64,000 bases of DNA from Fictibacillus fluitans. Its GTDB lineage: Bacteria > Bacillota > Bacilli > Bacillales > Fictibacillaceae. The notes under the pieces were generated by a model. That model was not told the origin of the DNA and did not search any database. It worked only from the letters and a program-made list of their open reading frames with translations. Both the position numbers and the translations under genes were made by a program. Below, piece by piece: positions 1 to 6,983 of the stretch; within the stretch, counting starts at the first letter, position 1, and the number at the start of each line of letters is the position of its first letter. The stretch spans positions 22,806-86,805 of the forward strand of contig NZ_JAUHTR010000016.1 of NCBI RefSeq assembly GCF_030418125.1, written 5' to 3'.

Positions 1-359
1 TCTTCCTTGATCGTTTTGTATAAAAAAGCGAGGACAGCCGCATCATCCAATAATCCGATTCCTATCAAGAAGTCTGGAACCGCATCAATCGGGCTGACAA
101 AGTAAAGCAGTGCAGCAACCACAAGCATCATTGATTTTTTGGATACTTCGCGATATGTGCCATCACGGTAATGCTTCACCAGCCGGATCAGACCTTTGAC
201 CTGGGTCACCAGCTCGCGCAATCCGCTGTTGTTCTGTGCAGTTTGGGTTTTGTTCTCCGCATCCGTGATCAGCTCGCCCGTCTGCTTATCATCATCAAGA
301 ATAACAGAGGCTTTGCTTTTCATTTTGTTAAAGTAGTTACCGATGGTGTGACGCTCCAT
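1..359 (-). CDS. DUF1232 (YkvA-like) membrane protein, 5' part only
   Basis: The gene is cut by the left window edge; about 119 N-terminal codons are visible. The ATG at 359 follows an AAGGAGGGG ribosome site. An N-terminal polar stretch of about 60 residues precedes the DUF1232 core: a YRDGTYREVSKKS segment, then a hydrophobic helix leading into FVSPIDAVPDFLIG, the PIDxxPDxxP-type signature of this family. DUF1232 proteins are small membrane-associated proteins of unknown function. The C-terminus and any downstream partner lie outside the window. Confidence 0.8.
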   Translation of the reverse strand, partial: MERHTIGNYFNKMKSKASVILDDDKQTGELITDAENKTQTAQNNSGLRELVTQVKGLIRLVKHYRDGTYREVSKKSMMLVVAALLYFVSPIDAVPDFLIGIGLLDDAAVLAFLYKTIKE

Positions 360-420
360 AATACCAAACCCCTCCTTCTGGCTTGTTGTTATTATTCCTT
401 TATCTACTTTATTTCTAACA

Positions 421-455
421 TAAAAAAGCCGATTCAAAAAGAATCAGCTATCCTT
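421..455 (-). terminator. Rho-independent terminator
   Basis: A 9-bp stem with an A5 loop (arms 427-435 and 441-449) is followed on the minus strand by six U residues. It sits directly after the stop of the small membrane gene ending at 465. A T-run on the other side would let it work in both directions. Confidence 0.75.
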
Positions 456-464
456 TTTTTTTCG

Positions 465-659
465 TTAATTTATGACAAAAACAAGCAAAAAAAGCAAAAG
501 TCCGCTAATGCCGATAATACCCGCAAATAAAGCTTTTTTTCTTTGCCTTAAAATCTGTGTGTTACGAAAAGAGTACTGGCGGGTAGTGTTTAAGGAGTAC
601 AGCATGCGCAAAATAAGAAGCAGTACTGCAGCCAAAAAAACCCAAGAAGCCCAGCCCAT
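465..659 (-). CDS. Small two-helix membrane protein of unknown function
   Basis: A 64-residue product with hydrophobic segments at about residues 4-22 and 44-63, separated by a basic linker (RQRKK). The start follows a GGGGGTGATGG ribosome site and the gene ends just before a terminator, so it is probably a real monocistronic unit rather than a chance frame. I do not recognise a family. It lies between the DUF1232 gene and the YtxH-domain gene on a separate transcript. Both termini could be cytoplasmic or both outside; the basic loop argues for a cytoplasmic loop. Confidence 0.6.
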   Translation of the reverse strand: MGWASWVFLAAVLLLILRMLYSLNTTRQYSFRNTQILRQRKKALFAGIIGISGLLLFLLVFVIN

Positions 660-813
660 CTGTCCATCACCCCCTGTTTAGGAATGCCGTTGCTTGTCCA
701 AACATGACGAAAAACATCGTTAAATATTTATCATTTCGGGAAATTTTTTAATAGGAGTTTTTCTTCAACAGCAAGAAAGTAATTAGTAACAATAAAAAGA
801 GGAGGAATTAATC

Positions 814-1170
814 ATGGCTAAAACAAAATCTCTGCTTTATGGTTTCGCAATCGGAACAATCATTACGGGCGCTACAGCACTTCTCTCCGCTCCCAAATCG
901 GGTAAGGACGTCCGACAGGATATTAAAACCAGGGCGGCCAGGCTGAAGGGTTCCTTTTCGGCAATGAAGCAAAACAGCATCATATTAAAGGAAAAGGTGA
1001 TGTTTGTTTCAAAGGAAGGAAAAGAAGCCTTCAAACAGGCATCAGCTGATCTGAAAAAGGATATCGGCCACTGGAAGGAAGATGTGCAGCCCAATATGGA
1101 ACATATTCAGGACGGTGTGAAAGAAATCCAGGGAACTATTGAAGAGACAAAAAGCACTATGGCAAAATAA
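814..1170 (+). CDS. yhaH: YtxH-domain protein, YhaH-like
   Basis: The 118-residue protein opens with one hydrophobic segment at about residues 8-26 containing a glycine-rich GFAIGTIITG pattern, followed by APKSGKDVRQD, the typical YtxH motif. The rest is a long charged, probably coiled-coil helix. YtxH proteins are stress- or sporulation-associated membrane-anchored proteins without a known enzyme activity. In B. subtilis yhaH lies next to scoC/yhaI, and the same neighbourhood is seen here. The start follows AGAGGAGGAATTAATC. The match to YhaH by name rests on synteny and general similarity. Confidence 0.75.
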   Translation: MAKTKSLLYGFAIGTIITGATALLSAPKSGKDVRQDIKTRAARLKGSFSAMKQNSIILKEKVMFVSKEGKEAFKQASADLKKDIGHWKEDVQPNMEHIQDGVKEIQGTIEETKSTMAK

Positions 1171-1181
1171 AACTTCACGCA

Positions 1182-1212
1182 GGGATCTCCTAAAAAGGAG
1201 ATTTCTTTTATT
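1182..1212 (+). terminator. Terminator after the YtxH gene
   Basis: An inverted repeat GGGATCTCC / GGAGATTTC around a TAAAAA loop is followed by a short T-rich tract, 12 bases after the stop codon. Confidence 0.6.
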
Positions 1213-1373
1213 CCGGACGAAATCATCGTTGCTATCTTATCATACTTAAGTTTCGCGCCTTTATTACTAATTTTTCTTGGGTTTTCAAAAATTTTACTTT
1301 CTTATTATAGGAAACACTGGCATAATGAGGAATAGATTGATGTTCTTATATGTTGTGATGGAGGGCATTTGGT

Positions 1374-1958
1374 ATGGAAAAGAATAATTTAGCAAGTTTA
1401 AAAGAAGCGATGATTTTCAGTCAGACATTCGCTCAAATCAGTAAGGCATTATGGAAAAGCGTGGAAAAAGACTGGCAAAATTGGATCAAGGACTATGGGT
1501 TAAATATAAATGAACACCATATTTTATGGATTGCTCACCACTTGGAAGGAGCAAGTATTTCCGATATTGCAAAGTTTGGTGTTATGCATGTTTCCACAGC
1601 ATTCAATTTTTCAAAAAAACTTGAAGAACAAGGATATTTGTCTTTTTCAAAAAGGGAAAACGACAAACGGAATACATACATTCAATTGACAGATAAGGGT
1701 GAAGAACTGCTCTTAAAGACAATGGAAACGTATGATCCAGCCAACTTTGGCGTTTTTACATCAGCATTGCCGATCAAGGACCTGTTTGGGAAGTTTCCTG
1801 AATTCCCCGAGATTATGAGCATGCTCCGAAATATTTATGGTGAAGATTTCATGACCATTTTTAACAAGCTGGAAATTAAAATAGAGGAAAGCCTTGAGGA
1901 GAAAACACCGAGCAATGTGATTCCGTTAACTCCAGAGCTGGCCAGCGTTCATTCATAA
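1374..1958 (+). CDS. scoC: ScoC (Hpr) MarR-type transition-state regulator
   Basis: The 194-residue protein has a MarR-type winged helix at about residues 45-115. Segments such as [31 protein letters not shown] and [18 protein letters not shown] closely match ScoC/Hpr of B. subtilis as I remember it (203 aa). ScoC is a DNA-binding repressor of extracellular protease genes (aprE, nprE), of oligopeptide permease genes and of sporulation-related genes. The C-terminal tail is shorter than in B. subtilis. The gene is monocistronic and its 3' end overlaps the 3' end of yhaI by 10 bp on the opposite strand. The start follows GATGGAGGGCATTTGGT. Confidence 0.92.
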   Translation: MEKNNLASLKEAMIFSQTFAQISKALWKSVEKDWQNWIKDYGLNINEHHILWIAHHLEGASISDIAKFGVMHVSTAFNFSKKLEEQGYLSFSKRENDKRNTYIQLTDKGEELLLKTMETYDPANFGVFTSALPIKDLFGKFPEFPEIMSMLRNIYGEDFMTIFNKLEIKIEESLEEKTPSNVIPLTPELASVHS

Positions 1959-2296
1959 CGCCGTGCCAGTTCATAAAGTTTATCCATCATTTCTGGATGA
2001 ACGCCCTGGAGACGCAAAGCCTCAATGGTTTCTCTTGGCTTCAGCTTCGGATTAAGCATTCCGGCGAAATGGAGAAGAAGAGGAAGATATTGGACATAGC
2101 CGCTCTCCGTCTGAGCGGTAAAACGCCGGTGAAGTTCATTACACAATGAAAGGACATCTTCCACTTCTGCTTTGGTGAGGTGCTTTTCCATCACCAGCGT
2201 GTAGAAGGGGTATGTCCTTAAATTAATCGATTGTACAGTCAGCTGGTTATAATACTCCAGCCGTTCAACACGTTCTTCAATCGTTTCCATCTTCAT
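1949..2296 (-). CDS. yhaI: YhaI-like DUF1878 protein
   Basis: A 115-residue soluble helical protein. [18 protein letters not shown] near the N-terminus and the pattern [17 protein letters not shown] match the DUF1878 family to which B. subtilis YhaI (113 aa) belongs. Function is unknown. It is convergent with scoC, and the two coding regions overlap by 10 bp with no terminator between them, so the two transcripts should be complementary at their 3' ends. A TATACAATATAAGG stretch upstream on the minus strand may hold the -10 box. Confidence 0.8.
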   Translation of the reverse strand: MKMETIEERVERLEYYNQLTVQSINLRTYPFYTLVMEKHLTKAEVEDVLSLCNELHRRFTAQTESGYVQYLPLLLHFAGMLNPKLKPRETIEALRLQGVHPEMMDKLYELARRYE

Positions 2297-2338
2297 CCTG
2301 CTTTCTTTATCGTCGATCTATACCTTATATTGTATAGC

Positions 2339-2370
2339 AAAGCCGCCTTTTTTGTAAGGCGGCTTTCTTG
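2339..2370. terminator. Bidirectional-looking terminator
   Basis: An 11-bp perfect stem (2339-2349 with 2356-2366, AAAGCCGCCTT) lies between the ypmS-like stop at 2400 and the yhaI promoter region. It most likely ends the ypmS-like transcript, although the U-run after it on the minus strand is poor. Confidence 0.6.
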
Positions 2371-2399
2371 TTTTCTTCTAAATTTCTCCATATAAGCAT

Positions 2400-2966
2400 T
2401 TACTTGCTCAGTACATCAATAACAATATCATTGCTTTTTAAATCTACTTTTTTTGCCTTTACCTCAATGTGTTTTTTTACCTTCATTTTTGTAAGCTGTA
2501 CCTGGATCAGTTTCTCCTGCGGATAAACCTTAACCCACTTCGGAAGATCAACCGTATTGGATACCAGGGTAAGAACCTGTTCCCCCGGCAGGTTCAGCCT
2601 GCCTACTCTTACATTCTTTTCATGAAGAACCAAATCACCGTTTTTCATGACTTCAGGATCCAGGTCCATCTGGTACATGATTTCCCTTCCAAACAAGTCT
2701 GCCTTGCCCAGCAGTTTTACCTGATCGGTGAGCTCTGCTTTCATGTTCACATTTTTTTGGTCTTCAAGCTCTTTGTTCATTAAAAAAGCAGCCTGCTCTT
2801 TGCCTGTATGTATGGTGAACAACCTTTTCCCCGCCGGCAATGTATCATTGGCTGCTTGATCAAAATTCTTCTCTCCTCCGGAAAACAGCAAAGAAACGAC
2901 GATGATGAGCCCGATTACCACTAAAGCAGCCAAAGTTAAAAAGGCCCATTTCCATTTATTTATCAT
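2400..2966 (-). CDS. ypmS: YpmS-like DUF2140 membrane-anchored protein
   Basis: The 188-residue protein has one N-terminal transmembrane helix (about residues 9-30) and a beta-rich extracytoplasmic domain. Motifs such as DLDPEVMKNGDLVL, GRLNLPGEQVLTLV and PKWVKVYPQEKLIQV fit the DUF2140/YpmS family (B. subtilis YpmS, 187 aa). No biochemical role is established to my knowledge. In B. subtilis ypmS lies elsewhere, so its place beside yhaI/prsA differs from that genome. The gene appears monocistronic. Confidence 0.75.
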   Translation of the reverse strand: MINKWKWAFLTLAALVVIGLIIVVSLLFSGGEKNFDQAANDTLPAGKRLFTIHTGKEQAAFLMNKELEDQKNVNMKAELTDQVKLLGKADLFGREIMYQMDLDPEVMKNGDLVLHEKNVRVGRLNLPGEQVLTLVSNTVDLPKWVKVYPQEKLIQVQLTKMKVKKHIEVKAKKVDLKSNDIVIDVLSK

Positions 2967-3054
2967 TTACATCCTCCATCTGTGCATTTTTCTATTCTTA
3001 TTCTCCAACTTTTGTTAAAGTAAGAATGGTAGCTTTTTATGGAGGTATTGTAAC

Positions 3055-3240
3055 ATGTCAGGATTGATTTTTGTAATTCTTGCTCCTGTATTTTTATTCA
3101 TCTTTAATGCCCTTACGAATGAACTTTGTACAAAAAAGTCTATTCCGGCTGAAAATCAGCCCGGTGTCTTCCGTACAATTAATGTTTTGATCACATTGCT
3201 TTTAATCAGTGCCTATGTAGAAAACATTTTTACATACTAA
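3055..3240 (+). CDS. Small two-helix membrane protein, unknown
   Basis: A 61-residue product with hydrophobic helices at about residues 3-20 and 41-57, and a polar loop carrying one cysteine. The start follows TATGGAGGTATTGTAAC, a good ribosome site with 8-base spacing. A GC-rich inverted repeat (AAGGGGA / TCCCCTT, 3243-3267) follows the stop. I do not recognise a family. Confidence 0.6.
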   Translation: MSGLIFVILAPVFLFIFNALTNELCTKKSIPAENQPGVFRTINVLITLLLISAYVENIFTY

Positions 3241-3276
3241 CAAAGGGGATGGCATGCGCCTCCCCTTCGTACTTGA

Positions 3277-3360
3277 TTAACAGAAACAAATACAGCCGAT
3301 AATAATGAGTAGAATAATCAATACAACAATCAGCTCAAAGCCGCCAGCCATACCGCCCAT
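3277..3360 (-). CDS. YjcZ-type sporulation micro-protein 1
   Basis: A 27-codon gene read directly: short glycine-rich N-terminus (MGGMAGG), one hydrophobic helix rich in Ile/Leu/Val, then a cysteine-rich tail (GCICFC). This layout is that of the YjcZ family of tiny sporulation-associated membrane proteins. The start follows GGAGGAGGTAATACA, an almost ideal ribosome site. It is the last of three similar genes on this strand, each with its own ribosome site. Function is unknown. Confidence 0.78.
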   Translation of the reverse strand: MGGMAGGFELIVVLIILLIIIGCICFC

Positions 3361-3416
3361 TGTATTACCTCCTCCGGCAAAATCGCCGGTTTACTACTAA
3401 AGGTCACAGCAGGTGC

Positions 3417-3512
3417 TTAGCACCAGCCTCCCCAACATACACATCCGACGATGATCAACAGAATAAACAACACAACGATTAACGCGAAGCCTCTTCCATG
3501 TGCGTAACCCAT
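3417..3512 (-). CDS. YjcZ-type sporulation micro-protein 2
   Basis: A 31-codon gene: [11 protein letters not shown], one hydrophobic helix ([12 protein letters not shown]) and a C-terminal CVCWGGWC tail with three cysteines. It starts seven bases or so after AAAGGAGGTGG. The helix sequence is nearly identical to that of the gene at 41809-41967. A typical YjcZ-family protein; small enough to be missed by standard gene finders. Confidence 0.82.
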   Translation of the reverse strand: MGYAHGRGFALIVVLFILLIIVGCVCWGGWC

Positions 3513-3629
3513 GATGCCACCTCCTTTATTTCTTACGCTATCCTATGCAGCCTATACCTTCAGGGCCTAGGCGAATGCCTTAATTAGCGAATATTTTTTA
3601 AACTCTTGCCTACTCGTCCCTTTGGCTGC

Positions 3630-3725
3630 TTAACAAACAAAACAAGTACAACCAATGACAATCAGCAAAATGAACAGAATAATCAGAAGTAAAAAGCTAT
3701 GGCCTAATCCAGTACCGCACCCCAT
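3630..3725 (-). CDS. YjcZ-type sporulation micro-protein 3
   Basis: A 31-codon gene: MGCGTGLGHSF, one hydrophobic helix (LLLIILFILLIVIG) and a tail with three cysteines (CTCFVC). It follows AAAGGAGGAGATTTAGA. It is the first of the three tandem paralogs in transcription order. The 213 bp between it and prsA contain its promoter (not resolved) and the divergent prsA promoter. Confidence 0.78.
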   Translation of the reverse strand: MGCGTGLGHSFLLLIILFILLIVIGCTCFVC

Positions 3726-3887
3726 TCTAAATCTCCTCCTTTGGTCTTCTCCACATCATATAGTGATCTGTCACGGTTTGATTAGACGAATGCCCAGGTT
3801 CCCTAAAATTTCTTCCTAAGCTGCAAAGTAAATATGTGTAATTTTTCTCATAATTCTCAGGATGCATAGTACTTTTTTGAATGTTTA

Positions 3888-3896
3888 TGCTATAGT
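3888..3896 (+). promoter_or_regulatory. Extended -10 promoter element for prsA
   Basis: TGCTATAGT is an extended -10 box (TGn plus TATAGT) located 43 bases before the prsA start. No convincing -35 box is seen, which is usual for extended -10 promoters. Confidence 0.4.
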
Positions 3897-3938
3897 AGAA
3901 ACAGTGAAAATATTACTCGAACAGTGGGAGTGTGTCAG

Positions 3939-4817
3939 ATGAAAAAATGGTTAGTGTCCCTTGGACTTGCTGCCGGAGTTCTGTCGCTGTCTGCGTGCAA
4001 CTCAGGTGCAGGATCAGAGAAAGTTGTGGAATCCAAAGCTGGAGACATCACCAAGGATCAATTCTACAAGGAGCTTAAGACGCAATATGGCGATCAGGTT
4101 CTTAAGCAAATGGTAGATAACAAGCTTCTCGAAAAAAAGTACAAGGTTACGGATAAAGAAATCAATACCGAAATCGATAAGATCAAAAAAGAGCTGGGCG
4201 GAGAAGACCAGTTTAAACAAGCCTTGAAACAAAACGGCATCAAGAATGAAAAAGACTTGAAAAAGCTTGTAAAAACCCAGCTGTTAAATAAAAAAGCAGC
4301 AACGGACGGCGTAAAAGTCAGCGATCAGGAAATGCAGAAAGTCTTCAATGACAAGTATAAAGAAGAAGTAAAAGCAAGCCACATTTTGGTGGATGACAAA
4401 AAGACAGCGGATGAAGTAAAAGCGAAGCTTGATAAGGGCGGAGATTTTGCCAAACTTGCTGACCAGTATTCCAAAGACCCAGGTTCAAAATCCAAGGGCG
4501 GAGAACTCGGCTACTTTGGCAAAGGCCAAATGGTTCCTGAGTTTGACAAGGTTGCATTCAAGCTGAAGCCTGGACAAGTCAGCGATCCGATTAAGACCCA
4601 GTTCGGCTACCATATTATTAAAGTCGAAGACAAGAAGACCAATAAGTTTGAAGATAAAAAGAAACAAATTAAGGAAGAATTGCAGCAGCAAAAAGCAAAA
4701 TCAACTGATGAAGTCATTTCCAAGCTTCAAAAGGATGCAGACATCAAGATTAACGACAAAGATCTTAAGGATGCCCTTAAGAAACAAGATCCACAATTAC
4801 CGCAGCAAACACAGTAA
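3939..4817 (+). CDS. prsA: PrsA foldase lipoprotein (parvulin peptidyl-prolyl isomerase)
   Basis: The 292-residue protein carries a lipoprotein signal with lipobox LSAC (lipidated Cys at about 20), a helical N-terminal domain, and a parvulin PpiC domain at about residues 140-230 (ASHILVDDKK, GGDFAKLADQYSKDPGS, GELGYFGKGQMVPEF, FGYHIIKVEDK). The C-terminal tail is Lys/Gln-rich. PrsA folds secreted proteins and penicillin-binding proteins on the outer face of the membrane. The ATG at 3939 was chosen over the upstream in-frame codon at 3924 because it begins a normal signal peptide and gives the same length as B. subtilis PrsA. Confidence 0.95.
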   Translation: MKKWLVSLGLAAGVLSLSACNSGAGSEKVVESKAGDITKDQFYKELKTQYGDQVLKQMVDNKLLEKKYKVTDKEINTEIDKIKKELGGEDQFKQALKQNGIKNEKDLKKLVKTQLLNKKAATDGVKVSDQEMQKVFNDKYKEEVKASHILVDDKKTADEVKAKLDKGGDFAKLADQYSKDPGSKSKGGELGYFGKGQMVPEFDKVAFKLKPGQVSDPIKTQFGYHIIKVEDKKTNKFEDKKKQIKEELQQQKAKSTDEVISKLQKDADIKINDKDLKDALKKQDPQLPQQTQ

Positions 4818-4833
4818 TCCGGGCATCTGCCTG

Positions 4834-4868
4834 ATGGAGGAAGGCTCATTAAGAGTCTCCTCTTTTTG
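4834..4868 (+). terminator. Terminator after prsA
   Basis: The imperfect inverted repeat GAGGAAGGCTC / GAGTCTCCTC is followed by a T5 run shortly after the prsA stop. Confidence 0.5.
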
Positions 4869-4902
4869 TTTCATCCACTCCCTGCTCACTATAGATCATA
4901 AT

Positions 4903-4932
4903 AAAAAAAACCGGCCGCTAGGCCGGTTTTTT
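4903..4932. terminator. Bidirectional terminator between prsA and yhaL
   Basis: A perfect GC-rich stem CCGGCC-GCTA-GGCCGG flanked by A8 and T6 runs. It can stop both convergent transcripts. Confidence 0.85.
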
Positions 4933-5209
4933 ATTCATTTACTGATTTGTTTCTCCGTTCACGCTCATCGGCAATCCGTTTCATAAAAACTTCCCCTTCT
5001 TGTTCGATCACCTTCAAATCCAGTTTCTTCTGTTCAGATCCCAAGTTATAACTGCGGTATGCGCTAAAAATTATGCCTGCCACCACGAAATAAACCCAAA
5101 ATGGTGTAAGTTCAAAGAAATACTGAATAGGAGCAAAAAATTGCTTTAAGATTAAAAGAGCAACCACCAAAACACCAAGACCCAGGGCTACATATCGATA
5201 TCCTTTCAT
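4931..5209 (-). CDS. yhaL: YhaL-like sporulation membrane protein
   Basis: A 92-residue protein with two hydrophobic segments (about 6-22 and 31-49), followed by a charged helix (SEQKKLDLKVIEQEGE). TPFWVYFVVAGIIFSAYRSYN fits the Spore_YhaL family, and the position directly downstream of prsA is as in B. subtilis. The ATG at 5209 was preferred because it lies 5 bases behind GGGAGGAAGGGAA; the upstream ATGs lack a ribosome site. Function is unknown; the B. subtilis gene is sporulation-controlled. Confidence 0.8.
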   Translation of the reverse strand: MKGYRYVALGLGVLVVALLILKQFFAPIQYFFELTPFWVYFVVAGIIFSAYRSYNLGSEQKKLDLKVIEQEGEVFMKRIADERERRNKSVNE

Positions 5210-5290
5210 TTCCCTTCCTCCCATAGACAAGCTTCGTAATTCCATCTTATGAAGGCGAAAAAGAATATATGTCACCCTGACTGCTTTTTA

Positions 5291-6601
5291 TTAACCGGCT
5301 GATTGTGGAGCCACTGTCTTCTGTTTGTTCTCCGCCGCCAGTTTTTGATCATGAAGGCGGAACATCACATGATACATAAAGGCACTGATAACGGTAAACA
5401 CAAACAGAAGAAAGAACGTCCATCGAAAACCGATCCACAGTGTAAGCGGAATCGCCAATGGCGCAAGACTGCGGCCAATGGAATAACGCAGTCCCGCTGC
5501 GGCAAAGTATTGGCCGCGCATATGCTCCGGAGCAAGCTTAGAAATAAAGCTTTCCTGGATCCCTACCACCATGAGCTCGGCAGCGGTAAAGATGGCGATG
5601 GCCAAAAGAAGAAACCAAAGAATCGTTGTATTTCCGTATAAAAGCATCGCGACACCATATAAAAGAGAAGAAATGACAAACACATTTCCTTCTTTGTATT
5701 TGTTCATCCACTTCGACATAAATACGGTGAACAAGGCAACCAACAGCCCGTTTGTGGAAACAATGTAACCGAATGCCTTTTCACCGGTAAGCGAAAATGA
5801 CCAATTCCCCAGATGAAGAAGCGTCTGATCAGGCACCTTTTCAGTCGTATAGACAGCAATCAGTAAATCGAGCTGCATAAACGTCTGGGCCACAAGGATA
5901 CCGGCAAGAATAAACAGCAGAAACAGCTTATCCTTTGCTATCACCCGGTAGTCCTTCAACTGATCCAGGACAACCTGGTTCCACTTTTTTGGGCCTTCCG
6001 CCTGGTCTCCTGCAATCGGCTTTTTCTCAGGCACTGTTTCCCTTATATACTTTTGCAGGATAAAGGTCAGGATGATGCCGACAATCGTACACGCCAGCAG
6101 CAGTTCAAACCGGTAATCAAAAAAGAAAATGCTGCCCAGCGCAGGACCAAAAACCACTGAAATGTTAATACTCGTATAAAAAACAGCAAATACTTCACTG
6201 CGGTTCTTTTCAGGAACAACGTCTGCGATCATCGCATGGCTGGCCGGCCAGTATAATGAACCGAATAGCCCTAAAGCGGTAAATGCGAGAAAAGTCCATA
6301 CAGGTGAATCCAGCCACGGTGAATTGGCAAATGCAAATACGGCAAAGGACACGGCCTGGCCCGCTCCTGCAATTACCATCATTCTTTTCCTGCCAAACGT
6401 ATCCGCACAATAGCCTCCGACCAGATTCGTAACCACACCGACCAGTTGGGAAGCCACCAGAAGCATCCCTGCCTGTTCTTTTCCAAGTTGATCGGAAAAG
6501 TAAATGGCCATGTATGGGAAAAACATCCAAAATAATAAATTGATGACAAACTCGCCAAGCAGACGGACTTTAATGTTTCTGTCCCAATCTTTCCATTTCA
6601 T
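5291..6601 (-). CDS. MFS drug-efflux transporter
   Basis: A 436-residue major facilitator protein with about 12 transmembrane segments, motif A-like GGYCADTFGRKRMMV between helices 2 and 3, and PALGSIFFF after helix 5. Drug:proton antiporters of this type export lipophilic antibiotics. The ATG at 6601 starts at the cytoplasmic MKWKDWDRN leader of the first helix; a GTG at 6610 is an alternative. The most informative point is its 380-bp leader with two small ORFs, a long inverted repeat and a terminator, which indicates antibiotic-induced attenuation. The exact substrate cannot be read from sequence. Confidence 0.82.
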   Translation of the reverse strand: MKWKDWDRNIKVRLLGEFVINLLFWMFFPYMAIYFSDQLGKEQAGMLLVASQLVGVVTNLVGGYCADTFGRKRMMVIAGAGQAVSFAVFAFANSPWLDSPVWTFLAFTALGLFGSLYWPASHAMIADVVPEKNRSEVFAVFYTSINISVVFGPALGSIFFFDYRFELLLACTIVGIILTFILQKYIRETVPEKKPIAGDQAEGPKKWNQVVLDQLKDYRVIAKDKLFLLFILAGILVAQTFMQLDLLIAVYTTEKVPDQTLLHLGNWSFSLTGEKAFGYIVSTNGLLVALFTVFMSKWMNKYKEGNVFVISSLLYGVAMLLYGNTTILWFLLLAIAIFTAAELMVVGIQESFISKLAPEHMRGQYFAAAGLRYSIGRSLAPLAIPLTLWIGFRWTFFLLFVFTVISAFMYHVMFRLHDQKLAAENKQKTVAPQSAG

Positions 6602-6690
6602 CCCTATCACACTCTTTTCATCATTAAAAATCCAATACCATTTCTCCCGGTCTCTTGAGGGATGGATAGGAAAGCGGCATAAAAAGCATA

Positions 6691-6732
6691 AAAAAGCCTG
6701 CAGCTGCGCATTCCACGTCAACTACAGGCTTT
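6691..6732 (-). terminator. Attenuator terminator in the MFS leader
   Basis: Arms 6695-6703 and 6722-6730 (AGCCTGTAG / CTGCAGGCT on the minus strand, 9 bp with one G-U) are followed by a U6 run, ending about 90 bases before the MFS start. No gene ends here except leader ORF 2 at 6777, so this terminator must be bypassed for the pump to be made. Confidence 0.8.
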
Positions 6733-6776
6733 AACCATACGTATGGAAGGCCATAAGCTGACAGATGAACCAACGC

Positions 6777-6857
6777 TCAAGAGAAAGGGTCATAACTGAA
6801 TAAACCAATGCTGTACATGAGAAACGCAAAGAAACTGAAGTTCTTTTTGGCCATCAT
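6777..6857 (-). CDS. Leader peptide 2 upstream of the MFS pump
   Basis: A 26-residue ORF with two consecutive ATG codons (6857 and 6854), a weak CGGTGTACC ribosome site, and a hydrophobic product (KKNFSFFAFLMYSIGLFSYD). It lies between leader ORF 1 and the attenuator terminator. Its position and length are those of regulatory leader peptides that stall ribosomes in the presence of an inhibitor. No homology is claimed. Confidence 0.55.
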   Translation of the reverse strand: MMAKKNFSFFAFLMYSIGLFSYDPFS

Positions 6858-6880
6858 GGTACACCGGTTGATTTACTTAG

Positions 6881-6919
6881 TTATTTAGCAGACACCTTTA
6901 CTTGAACAATGGGTTTCAT
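6881..6919 (-). CDS. Leader peptide 1 upstream of the MFS pump
   Basis: A 12-residue ORF (MKPIVQVKVSAK) starting 9 bases after a perfect GGAGG. Its ribosome site and first codons form the 5' arm of the long inverted repeat. An overlapping ATG 10 bases upstream would give a 13-codon alternative, but its spacing to GGAGG is too short. A ribosome paused early on this ORF would change folding downstream. Confidence 0.6.
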   Translation of the reverse strand: MKPIVQVKVSAK

Positions 6920-6983
6920 CTGTCATAGCCTCCATCTCATTAATCTCTCTTACAATTTACCATACTCCCACGCTTTTAGACAA

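Larger units (their letters stand above)
6739..6938 (-). promoter_or_regulatory. Long-range inverted repeat of the MFS leader RNA
   Basis: The segment 6908-6937 (ribosome site and start of leader ORF 1) is nearly complementary to 6743-6771, just upstream of the attenuator stem: TGACAGATGAAACC pairs with GGTTCATCTGTCA with one bulge, and ATGGAGGCTAT can extend the stem into TATGGCCTTCCAT. Translation of leader ORF 1 must melt this stem. A perfect 12-bp palindrome CCATACGTATGG lies between the repeat and the terminator. Confidence 0.7.
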
